NCBI GenBank assembly: GCA_030015575.1 | Contig: CM057337.1 | Coordinates: forward strand, 296,012,044 to 296,076,043 | Source of the DNA: Agapanthus africanus | Taxonomy: Eukaryota > Streptophyta > Magnoliopsida > Asparagales > Amaryllidaceae | Direction of reading: 5' to 3' | DNA length: 64,000 bases | Shown: in pieces, positions 1 to 11,673 of the stretch | Layout: each line of letters starts with the position of its first letter | How positions within the stretch are numbered: position 1 is the first letter of the stretch | Program-made: the position numbers and the translations under genes | Notes under the pieces: generated by a model | Told to the model about the DNA's origin: nothing | Seen by the model: the letters and a program-made list of their open reading frames with translations, nothing else | Database searches by the model: none

Positions 1-1485
1 CCCGAGCCACATTGGAGGCAAGTGAACGGATCTCGGGGATTCGTCTCTCCCGGTATTGGGGGTTGATGTCGCGCAGTTCGCGGATGGCCATCACTAGGAA
101 TCCTCGGCCGAAGTAGTGGAGAATTACTGATTTGGATCAGTAGTTTCTCAGGTGGTGATGAGCTTCATGCCGACATGATTTATCGCGTTGTTAGGGGTCT
201 ATCTTTATCCACCCCCCTAGACTCGATATGCGATACACTTTAGACGAACGGACCGGACTGTATATACATTGTCACTGTCAGGCTCAGTAGGGTTATGGAT
301 GAGTTCGCTCGTCAGCTTCCCTTCCAATCAATACATAGGCAAACCGTTACGTACAGCTTGTACCTCTGACGTGCTAGGGGTTATACCCAGTGCCAGTGTG
401 TTGATGAGTCATTAGAGTCCCCCACCGACACTTTCCCAAGTTCGGGCGAAACGTTGTAGAAGCCATATGGGTTTATGGTAAGGTTCGGAAAAAGCACGTG
501 CGTTTTCACACGTGTCGTTTTTCGGGCAGATAATACTGGTAGGCTTTGGTTTAAGCCGGAACCCAGTATTAAACTATGTAGATATAATATCTTTGGCTCA
601 GTTGCATTTGTATTCGGTTGTAATACAAATGCGGGTATGTTTATACTGTTACGGGGTTATCCTGAAATTCGTTTCAGGATCGCTTTTGGAAGTTGCCAGT
701 TTCCAGTTTTCTATCAGCCGTATTTTGACATTCGGTTAAATGCGGATTTATCTTTTCTTGATGAGGGTGAGTCATGGTTCTAGAAGGTTCTAGATTTGGT
801 GACAAGGCTTGATGATTCATTGTTAGCATTAATTGTTCATTTAACGCTTGATGACTTGCTTAATGATTCATCACTTGCTTTCATTGAGTTCACACTAGGT
901 GTTTCATGACTCATTGTTTCTTTAGTGCTTATAGTCACCTTCCCCTCTCCTACACTCACGCCCCCTCTCTCTTTATATGGCCGGCCACCCCCTTGGTGGG
1001 AATTATGGTTGTTGTTTGAAAAGATTTAGGATTTTGGTTCATGGAAATTGATATACTCCATTTCTCATTTCGTATCGATCCAAAAGGCAACTTCATTAAC
1101 CGTTCGTCCATAGCCTTAGACGTAACGAGACAAAGTGTTCTGCTCATTCTCTACTTCATCTTGGTCGTCTCTTTTAGCAAACTTGACGATCGAGTTGCCT
1201 CGGTTCAGAGGCGGGAGCCCGTTTAAAGATCCGTCGACGTGGTGCCACCTGGACGAGAAGATTAGAGATTCAGGAGATCGGAACAGCCGCAACATAGCGT
1301 GGGATGATGGTTGAAGTCTGAAGGACTCGGATCATTCAGTATAACGATTCTACCCCCTTTGCAATTTGTTAGTTTAGCTTTAATGGCAGATCCGGGTTAC
1401 GGTACACGATAGCGCCAGTTCGTAAAAAGTTTTTGTTCCGCATTTGGCGTCTGTTAGACGGCCGGGGCGCTACCGTGGACTTATA
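1..1485 (+). repeat. E1 5' LTR (missing about the first 600 bp)
   Basis: It matches the 3' LTR at 6890-8968. It ends GGACTTATA directly before the primer-binding site; the partner LTR ends in TACA there, so the terminal CA has mutated to TA. It contains a perfect 11-bp-stem hairpin at 604-632 and a CACGTG-based inverted repeat near 496-520. A 102-codon open frame at 475-783 is retained in both LTRs, but it spans these hairpins and matches nothing I recognise, so I do not call it a gene. Confidence 0.85.
604..632 (+). promoter_or_regulatory. LTR hairpin with perfect 11-bp stem
   Basis: GCATTTGTATT (604-614) pairs with AATACAAATGC (622-632) over a 7-base loop. The same stem is at 8102-8130 in the 3' LTR. 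The E6 solo LTR has a stem in the same context (50023-50050) with two base pairs changed on both strands. Function is unknown; an RNA or DNA structure in the LTR transcript is inferred. Confidence 0.6.
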
Positions 1486-1499
1486 GTGGTATCAGAGCC
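1486..1499 (+). other. E1 primer-binding site (tRNA-Met initiator type)
   Basis: GTGGTATCAGAGCC lies immediately after the LTR. TGGTATCAGAGC is the standard plant Ty1/copia primer-binding site, complementary to the 3' end of initiator tRNA-Met, where minus-strand synthesis starts. Confidence 0.9.
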
Positions 1500-3729
1500 T
1501 CACCATTAAGCTATACTAACTTGTGCTAACACGTTTAAAAGATCGATCGAACGGAATTTCCGAAATCGCAATTTCATGCACACTGAGTTTCTGTCGATTT
1601 TTCAAAGGGCCTAAAAATAATTTATCAAATCACAGAAAATCGTGCAGGGTTTTATAAGAATTATGGGAAAATTTGGGCACGTGATCCCACTTTTCCAACG
1701 CGGCGACACTGTGGGAACATTGCTTCAAATTTTCCAGAGAGCTTCTAACAGGAAATTGTGGTTTCTTGGTACTATTTTTTGGGCCCAGATTTTGTTACTG
1801 TACAGCAGATGTACGTGGGGCCCACTTCGGGAAATTTTGTCGATCGAAATTTTAAACTTGTTAGTATACAGTACTTACTTTATATCTCCGACCGGAAATG
1901 TCATTTGATCGGTAAACCGCGTCTGATTGCTATAGTTCTTTTAGACGGGTTTGCGAACATGACATTCGTGTTGATGTTCTGTGTTGTACTGTAATGTTGC
2001 GGATTTGTCGTGGTGGATAGCAGAGTGCAATGATAGTGCAGTTTTTATTTATTTGTACATTTGATATTGCGGGGCGAGCATCCAACATGTGGACTGCCGT
2101 TACTGCCTGTTGTATAATATTCTTTTGGGGCACGACCGGGTCGAGGTCGATGTACCCGTTGTACATATTTTTATTTTCTGTACTAAGTTTATCCCGCGAC
2201 GGAGTGCACGGATAACCGGGTTCTGGAGGGCAACGGGTCCGTATCTCATGGCTTTGAGAGGAAGAGAGGCCTCACTCCAGAATTGGCAGACTATTCGCCG
2301 CACTCGTAGAGGGGTACAGGTTGACCCAAGGAGGGGTGCTCAATTTACCGGATTCCGTGAAGTGCCGGGTGTTCCATTCACTATGTTGTGGGGGACCACC
2401 TCGCTTCAGGTTTTGGCGGGTAACTTGCCGCACCCATATGGGTCTAGGTTTCATTGCACAGGCTATCCACACAACCAGGGGAACGTCAGGTTTCAGCAGC
2501 GGCTCTGTGAAACCCGGGGATCCCGGTTTATCTGTATTGTTCTGTGATACTTATTACTTTTCTGTAATGTTGCATATTATCATGCCTGGAGCGATGATTG
2601 TATATTGGTATATATACTATTAGATGTTGTATATGTTTTACACCCGCGCTAGTCCAGTCCCCGCTCTGTTGTTAGTTAAGTAACCTAACGGGTGATAACG
2701 GGACCCAGTGACGAATGCGGATGGCATATACGTACATCATATTTTCGTTCTTTTCTGGTGTGATTGATTGATGGGACTGCATTGATTCTTATCAATGCAA
2801 GGATAAAACAAACCTATATTTGATGTTGTTGGAACAAATTTTAAAAAGTGTTATTACAAAGATGTTTCCTTTTGTTATGCATAGTGATATTCAGTTGGAA
2901 TATCCTGCACCTCATTCGACGAGGCAAGGGCTGATATCCCTTCACTGGGAAAAACCCCTTGGGCAGAAGTTTACGTCAAGGTAGTAACTTTAATATAGTC
3001 GATTACAAGTTGCTATGCATCGCGGTATTCAGTTGGAATATCCTGCACCTCATTCAACAAGGAAAGAGCCGAGATCCCTTCACTGGGATTGACTTCTTTA
3101 GCCAAATGTTTTCGCCACTGTATTTTTATAAAAAGCTATCAGGTTCCTTCAACGAGATCAAGTTCATTATGTTAAAGGTTTTTCGCCCAAAACCAGCCGT
3201 TGCCCTCCGTCATTTCTTTTGGGTATTTAGTAGCATTCAAGCTATGTATTTTAGCCAAAGTTAAGGCATAGTGTTTTGTAGCTGCTGGGTATTCATTTGA
3301 TCCATAGATAGATGCGTTGGTTTGGGACAGTCGTTCTGCCGATTGGCCAAAGTCAGGGGCATGTGCGGGTGGGTTCAAATTGACCTGGATAGTGACGGGT
3401 AGAACTTGGCATGTGACTTATGATATTTTGACCAAAGCTAAGGTCATAAGAGCATGGGGCAAAAATAACATCGGGAGTTTCAAACATACAGCAAACTTGC
3501 CAGGCATGCGCATACCTTCTCGAGTGTGATAACTTGAGTAGCTTCCATCAAGTTATCATGTGATGATAGTTGGATCCCGATTCCCACTGATGAGTTGGTT
3601 TACTCTTCGGGTAATCCTGACTAATTCTTCTTTCAGGTTTGGAGGAGAATTTGAGATTACAGTGGGAGGTTTCCTGATTAGATCAAGTGATAACCATTCT
3701 GATCTAGGTTAGAGTGCATGCAGAGTGTT
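1500..3729 (+). other. E1 untranslated leader between primer site and pol remnant
   Basis: There is no gag-like ORF. Recognisable leader blocks are shared with other copies. A segment at 2100-2300 resembles E3 28100-28290 and is followed by a diverged second copy at about 2319-2470. A block at 2640-2740 (ACCCGCGCTAGTCCAG) matches E7 at 56150-56250. A pair of direct repeats lies at 2886-2960 and 3023-3110. Three hairpins fall in 3242-3450. A further perfect hairpin, TGATAACTTGA with TCAAGTTATCA, is at 3527-3558. The rest is AT-rich and shows nothing else I can name. Confidence 0.7.
3242..3450 (+). promoter_or_regulatory. E1 copy of the three-hairpin leader array
   Basis: Hairpin 1 is CTATG..TTAGC-caaa-GTTAA..CATAG (3242-3271). 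Hairpin 2 is degraded, around TTGGC-caaa-GTCAG (3343-3356). Hairpin 3 has outer stem CTTATG/CATAAG (3417-3450). The paired bases differ from E3 and E5 but change on both sides, which is the main evidence for a selected RNA structure. Confidence 0.6.
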
Positions 3730-3754
3730 TCTTTTCTCTCTCTCTCTTTGGCAG

Positions 3755-6700
3755 CGACCTTTGACCAACCCTAGACTATGACTCAAGTGACCAAGTTGAC
3801 CGAACCTTCTTAAAATTCTGCCTTTTGGATTGTCCGAGTTGCATAAGTCATTGCCGCTCTTTCCTTTACCCTTTGTATTTCTCAGAACACCTCGTATTAC
3901 TACGGACATCCACTTCCATTGGATAGATCCATCGTATGGTTATATACAAACTCGAAGGGACTTCTTCGAGGATGGATCCAGGTTCAGGAGAAATTGAATT
4001 GGTTTATTCAGTTGTCTTTTATTATCACCTTCTCTCAGGTCGCGAGGGCTCCTCAGTTTAGGAGGGTACACCTATTACGCTTATTGGATAGTCTTATTCT
4101 AAACCATAGGCAGGTGCCGAAAAGTAGGGAATGAAGAAAACCAATTAGCCTAAGTAGGGTATACAGAAGGTAATAACTAAAGACAAGATAAAGGGATTAG
4201 AAAGAGAGGGCAAAGTAAATTGCGACTGTTATCATTCACGACCAAACTGTGTACTTCATCGCCACTCCTATTTCACCTTTTCTTTTTCCCCAGTTCGGGA
4301 GAAATAGAATAAGGTATTATTCAGTTGTCTTTTATCATCACCTTCTCTCAAGATACGAGTACTCCTAGGTTGAGGAGGGTGCACCTATTATGCTTGCTGG
4401 ATAGTCTTCTTCCAAGCCATAGGTTGGTGCCGAAAGGTAGGGAAAGAAGAAAACCACTTTGCCTAAAGGGGTGTACAGAAGGAAATGAATAAAGACAAAT
4501 AAAGGGATTTGGAAGATGGCAAAGAAATATACGGTTATAGTCATGAATTGGAATATGGAAAAGGCATTACTAAGAATACCAGGACACCCCTATGAAACAT
4601 TTTCATGTTTCAGTACATTGTTAAAGGAAAACTGATTTCCCGATTAGATACTTACTCCAGGGTATATATTTACCAGGTTTCATATCTGTATGGTTTTACA
4701 GATGATGAGTGGGAGTAAGTTATTGGGAATTGGGTGATCATCCTCATTATATCGGAATTCGTTGTAATTGGTGATATTTGAGGAAATTGCCTGGGTACAG
4801 TTTTTAACCTACGATGCACAGGTTTTGAGTTATTCAAACTCAGCGGACTTATACAGAGTATTGTATGTTGTCCAGTGTCCGTCAGGACAAAGGGGTAGGT
4901 CCTCATACTATGTTCTGTTTACTTATGACTTCTCTAGTTTTTAGACAAGTGTTTCGTAGAAATACAATGTCTAAGTTATGAGAAGTTGTGGGTATAAGAA
5001 TAAAGTTGAGAACCGGATGTCGCAAGTATTGGGATTCTTCAAAGAGATAAAAGATGTAGATTCTTGTGATTGGTATTCAGTTGATAGTAACTGTTTTGAG
5101 AAACTCGTTTCTCTTTCAGGTTACTCATAATTGGATGGATTCCTAAGTTGAGTAATGCTGATTAGCCTTTTTCCATTAAGTAGTTATGCACTGGAGACAG
5201 ATACATGATTTGAATCTGGTTCTAATTAAATTAGTGCCTCTGTTTCTATATTGGATATAGAATGGTTCATATCTTAACGATGTTAAGGTACGGGGAGTTG
5301 TCCAGTTTATGCTTAAAACCAGAAACTGGATAACTCAAGGCACGTTTCTGTAATGGCAGTTTGTGGGTTGACCGTGGCTTTGATGAGGGTTGACATTTCT
5401 AACATCTGGAAGATCAATAGTGATATTGTTCTTGACTCGCCACAGTTTTATTAAAATGGACCTTTTTAGAAAACAGTAATGGGAGTATAGTAGAATTGGA
5501 AATGATTCTAGAACCTCAAAATGATTACGGGAAATTTAATATGACCTATTTATTCAATCAGGTTTGACATTTCTATAGCCACTCCGCAGATATGGTGGGT
5601 AACCTCAGACACCAGAGAGGTACTCCGGTACCCTCAAGGACGGTGACAGTGAGGTTCTTGTTTACCCAGACTTGACACACTACTGTTGTTCCAGACTATG
5701 AGACCCGACAGAAGGATATGTATAGTGTCGTTCTAAACTGGTTTTAGAAGTGTACGTATATATATTATTCTACCAGAGGGTTGTTGTAATCAGTGGGAGC
5801 AACGGAAGCATAGTGAGCAAGTAGCTTATGTTTATTTATAGACTTCAGCAGTTATAGCGGAGATAGATCATCTGATTTTGATGAGACAGTCATGGCTTTG
5901 AATTCATCCGAATAGGGGATAGATTAGTTGAGAAGGTAGTAGGGTGTGATGTCCAGGTATTTGGATAACATACACTGAGTAGGAAGTAAAATTCCTATAC
6001 TACGATCGGTTGTACTTTGGTCGTCACACGGTTGTTTCTCCACAAAGGACATGGATATAATATCAGACATTCTGGTTACTAGATCTATGGTTTTAGATCT
6101 AGAATTGGGTACTTTCCCAATTTGGGTACTTTGACAGTATTCTAATGGTATTTTAGAATAGATGACTCCTGGCATGGTGGTGTACCTGCAGGTGATGGAG
6201 TCACCCTCTCTAAAGGTGTCTTACAGACTAAAGGAGAGAGGGATGTGCATGATTGGCAGATCACTTGCTTAGGCAATTGAGTCAATCATGAGATGTCAAG
6301 TACCACACCAGATGTTGTTTTTGCACTAGATGCGATAAGTTTATATTAATCCAATCCTGGAGAAACATAAGGAAGCAGTTTTAGAACATAAGTGCATGTT
6401 CTACGGATTTGATGACAACAGCCTCCTTCGGGAAACGGTTATCATTCCAGGCTTCCAAGGTGACATGGATGACAGATTGATTGTCAGAGTTATAGTTTTC
6501 CCTCTGACGAGGGACGGTATTATGGACAGGTGGTCCAAGAGGATATTGTGGGAGACATGGTGCTGCATACAGATTAGGTTCAGTTATCGATACAGTCTAA
6601 GAAGTTTGGATTTGGAGTTCATTTATGAACTAGGCCCCATCAGATATCCAGACATATTCTAAGACAGGTATTACTCGATTCGGGAGATGACTTTCTCCGC

Positions 6701-6776
6701 GAACTTGAGATTAAGAGAGACATAGAAAGAAACATCAGGGCGGATCACTCACTGAGGCTATTTCTCGAACACAAGA
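3755..6776 (+). pseudogene. E1 pol remnant (integrase, RT and RNase H traces)
   Basis: No long ORF remains, but homology to intact pol can be followed. The pyrimidine tract before pol is at 3730-3749, with a trace of the LTEPS start near 3792. The integrase C-terminal region is at 5165-5345 (TATGCACTGGAGACAG). The linker before RT is at 5596-5680 (compare LRRSSRVPRPPERYYG in E2). The RT PEGF region is near 5773. The RT/RNase H connection is at 6205-6370 (VTLSK, a decayed CTRPDVAYS, SNPGE). The RNase H tail is at 6668-6776. Frames change repeatedly and several hundred bases are missing between blocks. It cannot encode an enzyme. Confidence 0.75.
3980..4560 (+). repeat. Imperfect tandem duplication (about 310-bp period) inside E1
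   Basis: The segment at about 3980-4255 recurs at about 4290-4560. Both contain TTCAGTTGTCTTTTAT, then GGAGGGT followed by CACCTATTA, then a TAGGGAA-GAAGAAAACCA block and ACAGAAGG. The copies have diverged by substitutions and small indels, so the duplication is old. It lies where the protease/integrase part of pol should be. Confidence 0.7.
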
Positions 6777-6878
6777 GTTTTACAAACTAGCTTTGTAAAA
6801 CTGATTAGTGGAGGAGTTGGATGTTCGGTACCACACGGGTTGTGAGTATGCGACATCGCAATAATTAGCCTTGAGTGC

Positions 6879-6889
6879 AAGTGGGAGAT
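6879..6889 (+). other. E1 polypurine tract
   Basis: AAGTGGGAGAT sits directly before the TGTTGG start of the 3' LTR. It is the plus-strand priming site, identical to that of E2, E3 and E7. Confidence 0.85.
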
Positions 6890-8968
6890 TGTTGGAGATA
6901 GTGCCCTCAAAGTCAATTATTGGATCGCAGGTACGTGATTGCAATGATTAAGGTAGGACCTATACCGAAATGACAGTCTTGCTCGAGATGATAGTATGCT
7001 ATCTGGTTTGTCTTTATCATCGCATACATGCTTTAGTTCGCTATTGCATGTTGATAGAGCCCATAGGATTCTTGCTTGACTACCAGCAGTATGATGGCGA
7101 TCATATACGTGGGAGCTGGAGTCTATAAGCATATCCTTAAAGTGTCCCTAGTCGTGGGAGTTTCGAGACAGGGCATCGATACTCCAGAGTAGACTAGTGT
7201 ATACAGTCCAGACCCTGACGAGGGGCAATGGCCAGTCTCACAAGCCATTGGTGTCAGTTGGTTCACCTAAGATGTATACAGGTGATCATTGGGTTATGAG
7301 TACACCGGACAGGACTCGCCCGAAACCTGCTAGTTGGTATTATACATATCGTCAGATAGCAGTTCCCTGGTGACATGTGTACGGTTAGTTCATCGACCTG
7401 AGATCGTCGTTTGTCTCATGTGAGTTCCCACTGTGCTTAGATTACTACCCTACCACGCTCAAAGGAGTTGTGCAAACAGGTTTTAGTTGGGTACAGTCCC
7501 GAGCCACATTGGAGGCAAGTGAGCGGATCTCGGGGATTCGTCTCTCCCGGTATTGGGGGTTGATGTCGCGCAGTGCACGGATAGCCATCACTGGGAATCC
7601 TCGGCCGAGGTTGTGGAGAATTACTGATTTGGATCAGTAGTTTCTCAGGTGGTGATGGGCTTCATGCCGACACGATTTATCGCGTTGTTAGGGGTCTGAC
7701 TTTATCCACCCCCCTAGACTCGATATGCGATACTCTTTAGACAACCGGACCGGATTGTATATACATTGTCACTGTCAGGCTCAGTAGTGTTTATGGATGA
7801 GTTCGCTCGTCAGCTACCCTTCCAATCAATACATATGCAAACCGTTACGTACAGCTTGTACCTCTGACGTGCTAGGGGTTATACCCAGTGCCAGTGTGTT
7901 GATGAGTCATTAGAGTCCCCCACCGACACTTTCCCAAGTTCGGGCGAAACGTTGTAGAAGCCGTATGGGTTTATGGCAAGGTTCGGAAAAAGCACGTGCG
8001 TTTTCGCACGTGTTGTTTTTCGGGCAGATAATACTGGTAGGCTTTGGTTTAAGCCAGAACCCAGTATTAAACTATGTAGATATAATATCTTTGTCTCAGT
8101 TGCATTTGTATTCGGTCGTAATACAAATGCGGGTATGTTTATACTGTTACGGGGTTATCCTGAAATTCGTTTCAGGATCGCTTTTGGAAGTTGCCGGTTT
8201 CCAGTTTTCTATCAGCCGTATTTTGACATTCGGTTAAATGCGGATTTATCTTTTCTTGATGAGGGTGAGTCATGGTTCTAGAAGGTTCTAGATTTTCTGA
8301 CAAGGCTTGATGATTCATTGTTAACATTAATTGTTCATTTAATGCTTGATGACTTGCTTAATGATTCATCACTTGCTTTCATTGAGTTAACACTAGGTGT
8401 TTCTTTAGTGCTTATAGTCACCTTCCCCTCTCCTACACTCACCCCCCCTCTCTCTTTATGTGGCCGGCCACCCCCTTGGTGGGAATTATGGTTGTTGTTT
8501 AAAAAGATTAAGGATTTTGGTTCATGGAAATTGATATACTCCATTTCTCATTTCGTATCGATCCAAAAGGCAACTTCATTAACCGTTCGTCCATAGCCTT
8601 GGACGTAACGAGACAAAGTGTTCTGCTCATTCTCTACTTCATCTTGGTCGTCTCTTTTAGCAAACTTGACTATCGAGTTGCCTCGGTTCAGAGGCGGGAG
8701 CCCGTTTAAAGATCCGTCGACGTGGTGCCACCTGGACGAGAAGATTAGAGATTTAGGAGATCGGAACAGCCGCAACATAGCGTGAGATGATGGTTGAAGA
8801 CCGAAGGACTCGGATCATTCGGTATAACGATTCTACCCCCTTTGCAATTTGTTAGTTTAGCTTTAATGGCAGATACGGGTTACGGTACACGACAGCGCCA
8901 GTTCGTAAAAAGTTTTTGTTCCGCATTTGGCGTCTGTTAGAAGGACGGGGCGCTACCGTAGACATACA
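6890..8968 (+). repeat. E1 3' LTR (complete, about 2.08 kb)
   Basis: It starts TGTTGGAGAT after the polypurine tract and ends ..ACATACA before ATTAA. It is near-identical to bases 1-1485. It lacks a short stretch present in the 5' copy near 905-922 (CATGACTCATTG region). The 11-bp-stem hairpin is at 8102-8130 and the CACGTGC/GCACGTG inverted repeat is near 7994-8014. Confidence 0.85.
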
Positions 8969-10369
8969 ATTAAAATCCTATTCAAAACCAAAACTACACA
9001 CGTATCGCACATAGGTTAAAACCTCTGGTCTACTCACACAAATCAACCAAACAATACCCGATATCAACGTACAAACAACAAGTGACCGATACTAAACACA
9101 AATACCAAAATTTCAAGTCATGGAAAGTTATAAAACAATGTAGCAACCAATGAAAACATGCCCCAGATTTTAGTTCAGGTGAAAACAGTATAAACAAACA
9201 GTACTGGGGGGTTATATAGGAGGTATATGAGCTACACAAGAAACCTGCGCACCAAACACCACTAAGTGGCCGGCCACATAGCCTCAAAATCCGGCCTGCT
9301 TGGCCATTCAGGGGAGTTGGGGTCTCGTTCTTGCAGGGTAGTTTCCTAGTGTCTAATCTAGGTCAATGGTGTTGTTTGCTTTTTTCGTAATGGTCTCAGG
9401 TCACTCCAGATTCCCAGCAGGTCTCAATTTCTCACAAAACCGACATTTTGGTAATTCTAATCCATGTTTGTTTTGTTTCAAGTTTGGTCTGGGATTTTAA
9501 CACTAGGGGGGGTTTGAAGTCACTAATTACCCTCAAGTTTCCCATCACAACTCAAGAATCCCCTAAACATCCTCTAGGAATTTTCAAGTACCACTAAACT
9601 GCAAAATATCAATTTTAAACCAACATGGATTTTAAAGGAATAGAAATACTACACTAATGATGAAGGAATTACCTCATTTGGCAACTCATGAATTTTCTTT
9701 AGTTGCCCTAAGTGCATAAAATCCAATTTTTCTTGATCTCCCATGCTTGTAGTGAGCTTGTGCATATTTTTTGTGAAAGGAATGAAGTGTTTTGATGTAG
9801 TTTTAGGGTTGTAGTGATAGGGTAGAGATGATGGAGAAGGGAGGCAGCCATGGAGGTGAAGGGGAGAGAGATGATGAGGGTGATGAAGTGAAGAAAGAAT
9901 GGCCAAGGTCAAAGGAAACTCCTCTCCTTCTCTCCCTTGCCCATACCTCTCACCATGCCACATTTTAAATCCTTTTTCTTTTCTTTTCTTTTCTTTTCTT
10001 TTCTCATTTGTTTTCCCTTTTCAATTTAGAACCCAAAAATAAATAAACCATATACATAAAAAGAAACAAGATGCAATGGTTAAAAATTAAACAAGTCTTG
10101 TTGCATGTCATGATGCAAATTCATGCTTCATGCAAGATTAGCGAAAATTAATCGTTTTTAGCATTAACATAAAATATAATTAATTATATAAAAATCTATG
10201 AATGCTCCATTCTTATAATCTCTTTCAAATTCAATAATTAACACAATTTCAAAATATTTCCCAAATTTATCGGTATATAATTATAACGCATAATTAAAAT
10301 ATTCATAATATTTTTTATTTAATTATATAAATTCCCAAAAATAATATTTTATTTTTCTGAAATGTTACA
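8969..10369 (-). repeat. G1: partial gypsy-like LTR, minus strand, cut by E1
   Basis: Read on the minus strand this starts TGTAACATTTC at 10369, much like TGTAACGTTTT that opens G2 at 62412. Both then pass through a very AT-rich stretch, a block containing CCATGGCTGCC, and a short purine-rich segment ending GAG|GTA. Similar architecture in opposite orientations suggests two LTRs of one broad family, different from the copia elements. A 104-codon open frame at 9963-9649 (minus) covers the latter part; I see no known domain and doubt it is a gene. No internal region or far LTR end is in the window. Gypsy assignment is inference. Confidence 0.4.
9973..10004. repeat. (TTTTC)n microsatellite
   Basis: About six to seven consecutive TTTTC units within the G1 LTR-like sequence. 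Confidence 0.9.
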
Positions 10370-10392
10370 ATAAACATGCATTGCAATATGAA

Positions 10393-10397
10393 CATGA
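10393..10397. repeat. E2 left target-site duplication CATGA
   Basis: CATGA immediately precedes the TGTTAG of the 5' LTR and recurs at 22829-22833 right after the 3' LTR. This shows that the whole rearranged block between them is one insertion. Confidence 0.9.
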
Positions 10398-11503
10398 TGT
10401 TAGTTGTATGTATGCCCTAGAGGCCAGTATTGTACAGATGATGTATATTATATTGGATGCTTGGACATATATAGAGATGACTTTCTTGCTCGATATGATA
10501 GTATGCTATCTGGTTACTCTTTATCTTAACATGTACACTAGTCTCTTTATACTGTCTTATAGTTACATGTTGGTAAAGCCCTTAGGATATGTACTTGACT
10601 ACCTGGACTGTGATGCAGATCATACTAGTAGGGACATGGTAGTCCATAAGTACATCCTTCAAGGTCCCTAGTCGTGGGTGTATCGAGACGGGGCATCGAT
10701 ATACCAGAGTAGACTAGCGTATACGCTTCTCGACCCATGAGATGGGCGATGGATGATCCCACATCCATTGGTGTTTGACATCAGAGATGGTATACGGGTG
10801 CTCAGTGGAGACTGGGAACACTGGACGGACTCGCCGAGAACTCCCAGATGGTATTATACCTCACGTCAGATGGCAGTTCTCAGGTGACACTTGTACAGGT
10901 TAGTCTGTAGACCCGAGATCGTCATAGAGTCTTGTATGATTCCCACTGTGCTTTGATCTCCACCTTACCACGTCCATGAGGGCGTGCAAAACGGTGGTCT
11001 TTGGGTACAGTCCCGAGTCACATGGAGGTAATGAGCGATAGGAGGGGTTTCGTCTCTCCCGGTATTGGGGGTTGATGTTGCGCTGTGCTCGATTGGCCGT
11101 AACAGGGAAGTCCCTGGCCAGGGCTGATCAGAGATTTGCTGGTAAGTGTTACCAGTAGTTTCTCGACCCGTTATGAGCCTCACATCGGCACGACTTATCG
11201 GTTATTGGGGTCTGACGTATACCACCCCTAGACTTGATATGCGACATATCAGACGAATAGACCGGACTGTACGGTAAGTGTTACTGGTTGGATTCACAGG
11301 AGTGTGAGCGGGCTAGCTCGTCGATCTTCTGATCGCTCAATACCTGGATGGCCGTTACGTTTAGCAGACCGCTTGCGGCTTGTGGGTGCTTGATATGATC
11401 ATCATCTGCTACCGGCGTATTGACGAGTCTTTAGAGTCCTACACAGAGGTTTCCTGGCTCAAGCGAAACGAAATAGGAGCGCATATGAGATATGTGCAGG
11501 ACC

Positions 11504-11541
11504 GAGAATGATGCGTGTATGTGATACCGCATTTCATTCTC
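11504..11541 (+). promoter_or_regulatory. LTR hairpin with covarying stem
   Basis: GAGAATGA-TGCG (11504-11515) pairs with CGCA-TT-TCATTCTC (11528-11541) around a loop ending GTGATAC. E5 has GAGAATA-ATACG with CGTAT-TC-TATTCTC (42687-42723), and E7 has GATTA-A-ATACG with CGTAT-TC-TAATC (61831-61865). The stem bases change together while the loop motif stays. In E3 the stem is eroded. Confidence 0.6.
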
Positions 11542-11556
11542 ACGATATATGTTTCG

Positions 11557-11673
11557 ATTGGTTATATTCGATATGACCTAGTTATCGAATCATTGATTCG
11601 ATAAATCGATACATTGGATTCTAGTCGGTTATGTGCGACATGACCGGATCATTGAATCAAATGTTGATTTAAT
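11557..11673 (+). promoter_or_regulatory. Two tandem palindromic modules in the LTR
   Basis: Each module couples an inverted repeat around GGTTATAT/ATATGACC (first) or CGGTTATGT-gcg-ACATGACCG (second) to a second one of the ATCGAATCA/TGATTCGAT type. Equivalent pairs occur in E5 (42738-42860) and E7 (61867-62005). They lie just upstream of an AT-rich stretch with TATA-like runs. Repeated upstream modules are common in copia LTR promoters; promoter function here is inferred. Confidence 0.5.

Larger units (their letters stand above)
1..8968 (+). mobile_element. E1: decayed Ty1/copia LTR retrotransposon, 5' end outside window
   Basis: The first 1485 bases recur at about 7499-8968, so they are the two LTRs of one element. 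In order: LTR, initiator-Met primer site, long leader, strongly decayed pol, polypurine tract, LTR. By eye the LTRs differ at roughly 3 positions per 100, but the internal pol homology is full of stops, deletions and frameshifts. The element could not supply its own enzymes and was probably mobilised in trans. The bases after the 3' LTR are ATTAA, which predicts an ATTAA duplication left of the missing 5' end. Its LTR belongs to a subfamily closer to the solo LTR E6 than to E2-E5. Confidence 0.85.

Noticed and set aside
475..783. 102-codon ORF conserved in both E1 LTRs (also 7973-8281)
   Set aside because: Conservation is explained by LTR identity; the frame runs through hairpin sequences, has no recognisable domain and is not kept in the related E6 LTR.
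9649..9963. 104-codon minus-strand ORF in G1 as a host gene
   Set aside because: It lies in an LTR-like repeat with a parallel in G2, has no known domain, and ends at a likely splice donor; I treat it as repeat sequence.
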